This document shows positions 61,532 to 64,000 of a DNA stretch of 64,000 nt, in pieces. The position numbers and the translations under genes were made by a program. Source of the stretch: Loxodes magnus (lineage: Eukaryota > Ciliophora > Karyorelictea > Loxodida > Loxodidae); the NCBI GenBank assembly GCA_946699065.1, contig CAMPDV010000717.1, positions 1 through 64,000 of the forward strand, read 5' to 3'. Within the stretch, counting starts at the first letter, position 1. Each line of letters begins with the position of its first letter. The notes below the pieces were generated by a model, which saw nothing but the letters and a program-made list of their open reading frames with translations, did no database searches and had not been told where the DNA came from.

Positions 61532-64000
61532 ATGGATGATTTCTAAATATCGCAGGATTATAATCTTGACGACTCTTCTTTATCTAAAAATAAAGAAGCT
61601 GCTATCTTATGAAATGAGCATAGGCAGATGCTCGACTACTTTCTAAAAAGTGACCCTAATTCATTTCAATTAAAATCCGTAAAGAAGATAATTAACTTGT
61701 TAAGAGCTTTACTAAATATCTGTAGTTAATCTCAAGTTAACAAGTTCCTTCGTATTCCGTTAAAATTACTTCGTAATTTCCTAAAAAGTGGAAATTAACT
61801 ATCAAGAATTTTAAAGATTGAGAAATATACTTATAGATAAAAAAAATAGTTTGGTACCTCAGTCTCACCAATCGTATCAAAAATATCCTTTTTATAGTAA
61901 GATACTTTGGATATTATATTATCTAACCAGTTTTAAGCAGGAAATAATAATATGGATATTTAAGATACTCTTTTAATTAAAAAAGAAAATGAAACGCTTT
62001 TGAATGAAGTAAAAAAGCTTCAGACATAAATAAAAAACTTAACAGATAATAACATTTCTTTAGAAAAATAAAAAAATATTCTTGCACAAATTAATCAAAA
62101 CAATTAAGACATGATTAACTCTTATGAAGCTATCTATGAGCAGTACAAGATTTATATAAATAAAATTAATAAGAAAATTAAGGAAATCAAATAATTTATA
62201 TTATATCATACTTAATAGTTACTTTAAGAAGTTTATAAATAAAGGAATAATACTAGAGAGATGGAAATTTAAACAGACTTTTTAAACTAATAATTTGAAT
62301 AAACTTTTTTTAATCAATAAATGACTTAAACTGAGTTAGTTGAAAATCATAAATCGATATAAACAAATTTGTAATTCAATAAAATATTTACTTATTAATA
62401 AATGATCTATCTGCAATGTTTAATTGAACTATATTAATATCAACAATAATAATCAGACCAAATATAATGAGAACTTTAATAAGTTTATTAGCTAAAGAAT
62501 AAGACTGAAGTCGAATTTAAAAATTAGTAATTTGAAAATCAATAATATAATAAACAGTGCTAGGAGTTATAAAATTAAATCTTATTTTTTAGTTAAGAAT
62601 TAGAGAATCAATAACAATATAATTCTAAACAGATCAGGATATTACAAGCACAGCATTAATAAAAAGAATGAATCCTGTAAGGATTTTTAACATAAAAATA
62701 AAATGAAATTGAAAACATAACAAGCTTTTATAATAAGCAACTATAAAAATATTAAAAAATATATTTTGAAATGTAAACATAAACAGAAACAAATTAAACC
62801 AAAATTAATTAAACTTAAACAGATGTTATAGGATAGGATATGCAAATTTAAGTAAAAATCCAGTGTTTAGATATCATCTAACACAATAAAAGTTGATCAA
62901 TTAGACCAATTTTGCCAAGTGAATTTGTAAGAAAAGAATTATATAAAACTCTAGTAATCCTATCATTAGTTAAATATAGATTTCATATGTAACAATTAAA
63001 AGTAAGAGGAAAATCTGAGAAAATAATAAGAAATTAATAAAATGTTAATGAATGGATTATTTAGCCTTAAAGCTAAAAATTAATCAAAAGATTAATAGAG
63101 CTAGACAGATTTCAATAAAATTGAAAACTAAAAATGTTCTGTTGCTAAAAAATCAAACCCTCTTAAAAGAAAATAGGAAAAAGATTATATTTAAATTCCA
63201 GTAGCTAAACGTAGTATTAAATATAGAGATCAAAAAGAAAGTGAAAAAATAATGCAATTTTTAAATTTTAAATCGCCTTTACTCAAGGAATTTATATTAT
63301 AGGGTTCTTGAAGAAAAACACAGTATGAAATGAGTAATATTTAAGGCAGGTATGTGACAATAAATTAAGAATTAACCTTTGGAACTATTGATAGTATTAA
63401 AAAAACCAAAATATTTGTGGATCAAAAGCTGTTATAAAAATATAATAAATAAGTAATTTTTATAATTATCTAATTCTTTCATCAGCATCCGGAATATGGT
63501 AAAAAATTTGTAAATGTTGATTATAATTAACAAGGGAATAAAAATATTTGTATTTACGAAAATGGACTTCCAGCTGGATCAAAAGAAAGTAATAAAGATA
63601 ATAATTAATATTAATATTAATATAGAACTCGAATCAAGATTGGATACGTTAACATTACTGGAATAGCAGGAAAACAGTTAATGATTGAAGAATTTATAAA
63701 AAGTAATGACATAGACATCTTCTCAATTAATGAAACATGACAAAGTAAGATTTTCCTCCTATACTAATAAAAGGATATAGGACATACTTTAGAAATGCAG
63801 ATAAAGAAGGAGGTGTAAGCTTGATTATTAGAGATGAAATCAATAGTACTGAATCTAGAGTAAATATAGAAACCTAAAATCGATTTGTTTCAGTCAAAAT
63901 GGAAAATATATTAATCACATCTTGCTATATGCCTGACAATAATAAAAGTAGTCTTATTAAAGATTAAGCTTATGATTATATTAATACATATATTGCATAA
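61532..64000 (+). mobile_element. LINE-L, second copy (5' part, leaves the window)
   Basis: Starts at the same ATG as the copy at 18867 and matches it at high identity through the coiled-coil region, the basic linker and the first part of the endonuclease (INETW near 63738). It lacks some of the small frame changes of the first copy (here the QQDTLDIILSNQF and LLIKKENETLLNEVKKLQ parts follow in frame) but has others, such as a two-base loss near 62872. The high identity means the two copies are recent or derive from the same duplication. Confidence 0.85.

Overview
The window is nuclear DNA of a ciliate, very AT-rich (about three quarters A+T by eye), that appears to use a code with no dedicated stop. 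Four copies of a WD40-repeat gene show it directly. TAA and TAG sit where glutamine is expected (SGQC, TLQGH), and TGA sits at the conserved tryptophan of the WD dipeptide (IKIW) in repeat after repeat. TGA also appears to end these genes. This matches karyorelict ciliates (Loxodes, Parduczia; NCBI table 27) or the heterotrich Condylostoma (table 28). A standard-code ORF search therefore shows almost only antisense shadows. Since every frame is 'open' under such a code, openness is no evidence of coding. I relied on family motifs, purine-rich first codon positions and AT-rich third positions.

Layout. The backbone is four paralogues of a seven-bladed WD40 propeller gene: A (2-874, + strand, start outside the window), B (17484-18555, - strand, broken), C (28885-29971, + strand) and D (56008-57091, + strand). 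C and D are whole: a 62-residue N-terminal part, one 22-nt GT-AG intron and seven WD repeats. They lie in segmental duplications. 25905-32544 and about 53260-59450 are two copies of one block, and 1-4250 is a third copy of its right part. An inverted copy of the upstream arm lies at about 9490-13800.

The rest is mostly retroposon debris. One long LINE (called LINE-L here; 18860-24573) has a coiled-coil Q-rich N-terminal part, an APE-type endonuclease, a reverse transcriptase and a C-terminal zinc motif. A second copy starts at 61532 and leaves the window. 5'-truncated 3' ends of it lie at 8526, 38330, 45345 and 47166. Relics of related LINEs lie at 4251-6460, 7560-8522, 33424-33985, 39530-40700 and 59760-61340. 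A separate family of short elements encodes only a coiled-coil/CCHC zinc-knuckle ORF1-like protein (14295-15235, 32545-33423, 35395-36235, 51640-52095; a relative at 9822-10690). Three of them end in ATT-rich tails. A GC-rich 468-bp insertion with a 13-bp target duplication sits behind WD40 copy A only.

Two minus-strand regions (about 15640-17370 and 49600-51466) and one plus-strand region (42540-43190) look like unrecognised coding sequence. I saw no rRNA, tRNA, CRISPR array or recognised virus-like element.

The main biological point is the WD40 family. Between paralogues the scaffold of each blade is nearly invariant, while the same few surface positions change in every repeat. The flanking DNA is close to identical for kilobases. 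This is the pattern of diversified recognition propellers such as the fungal HNWD/HET proteins.
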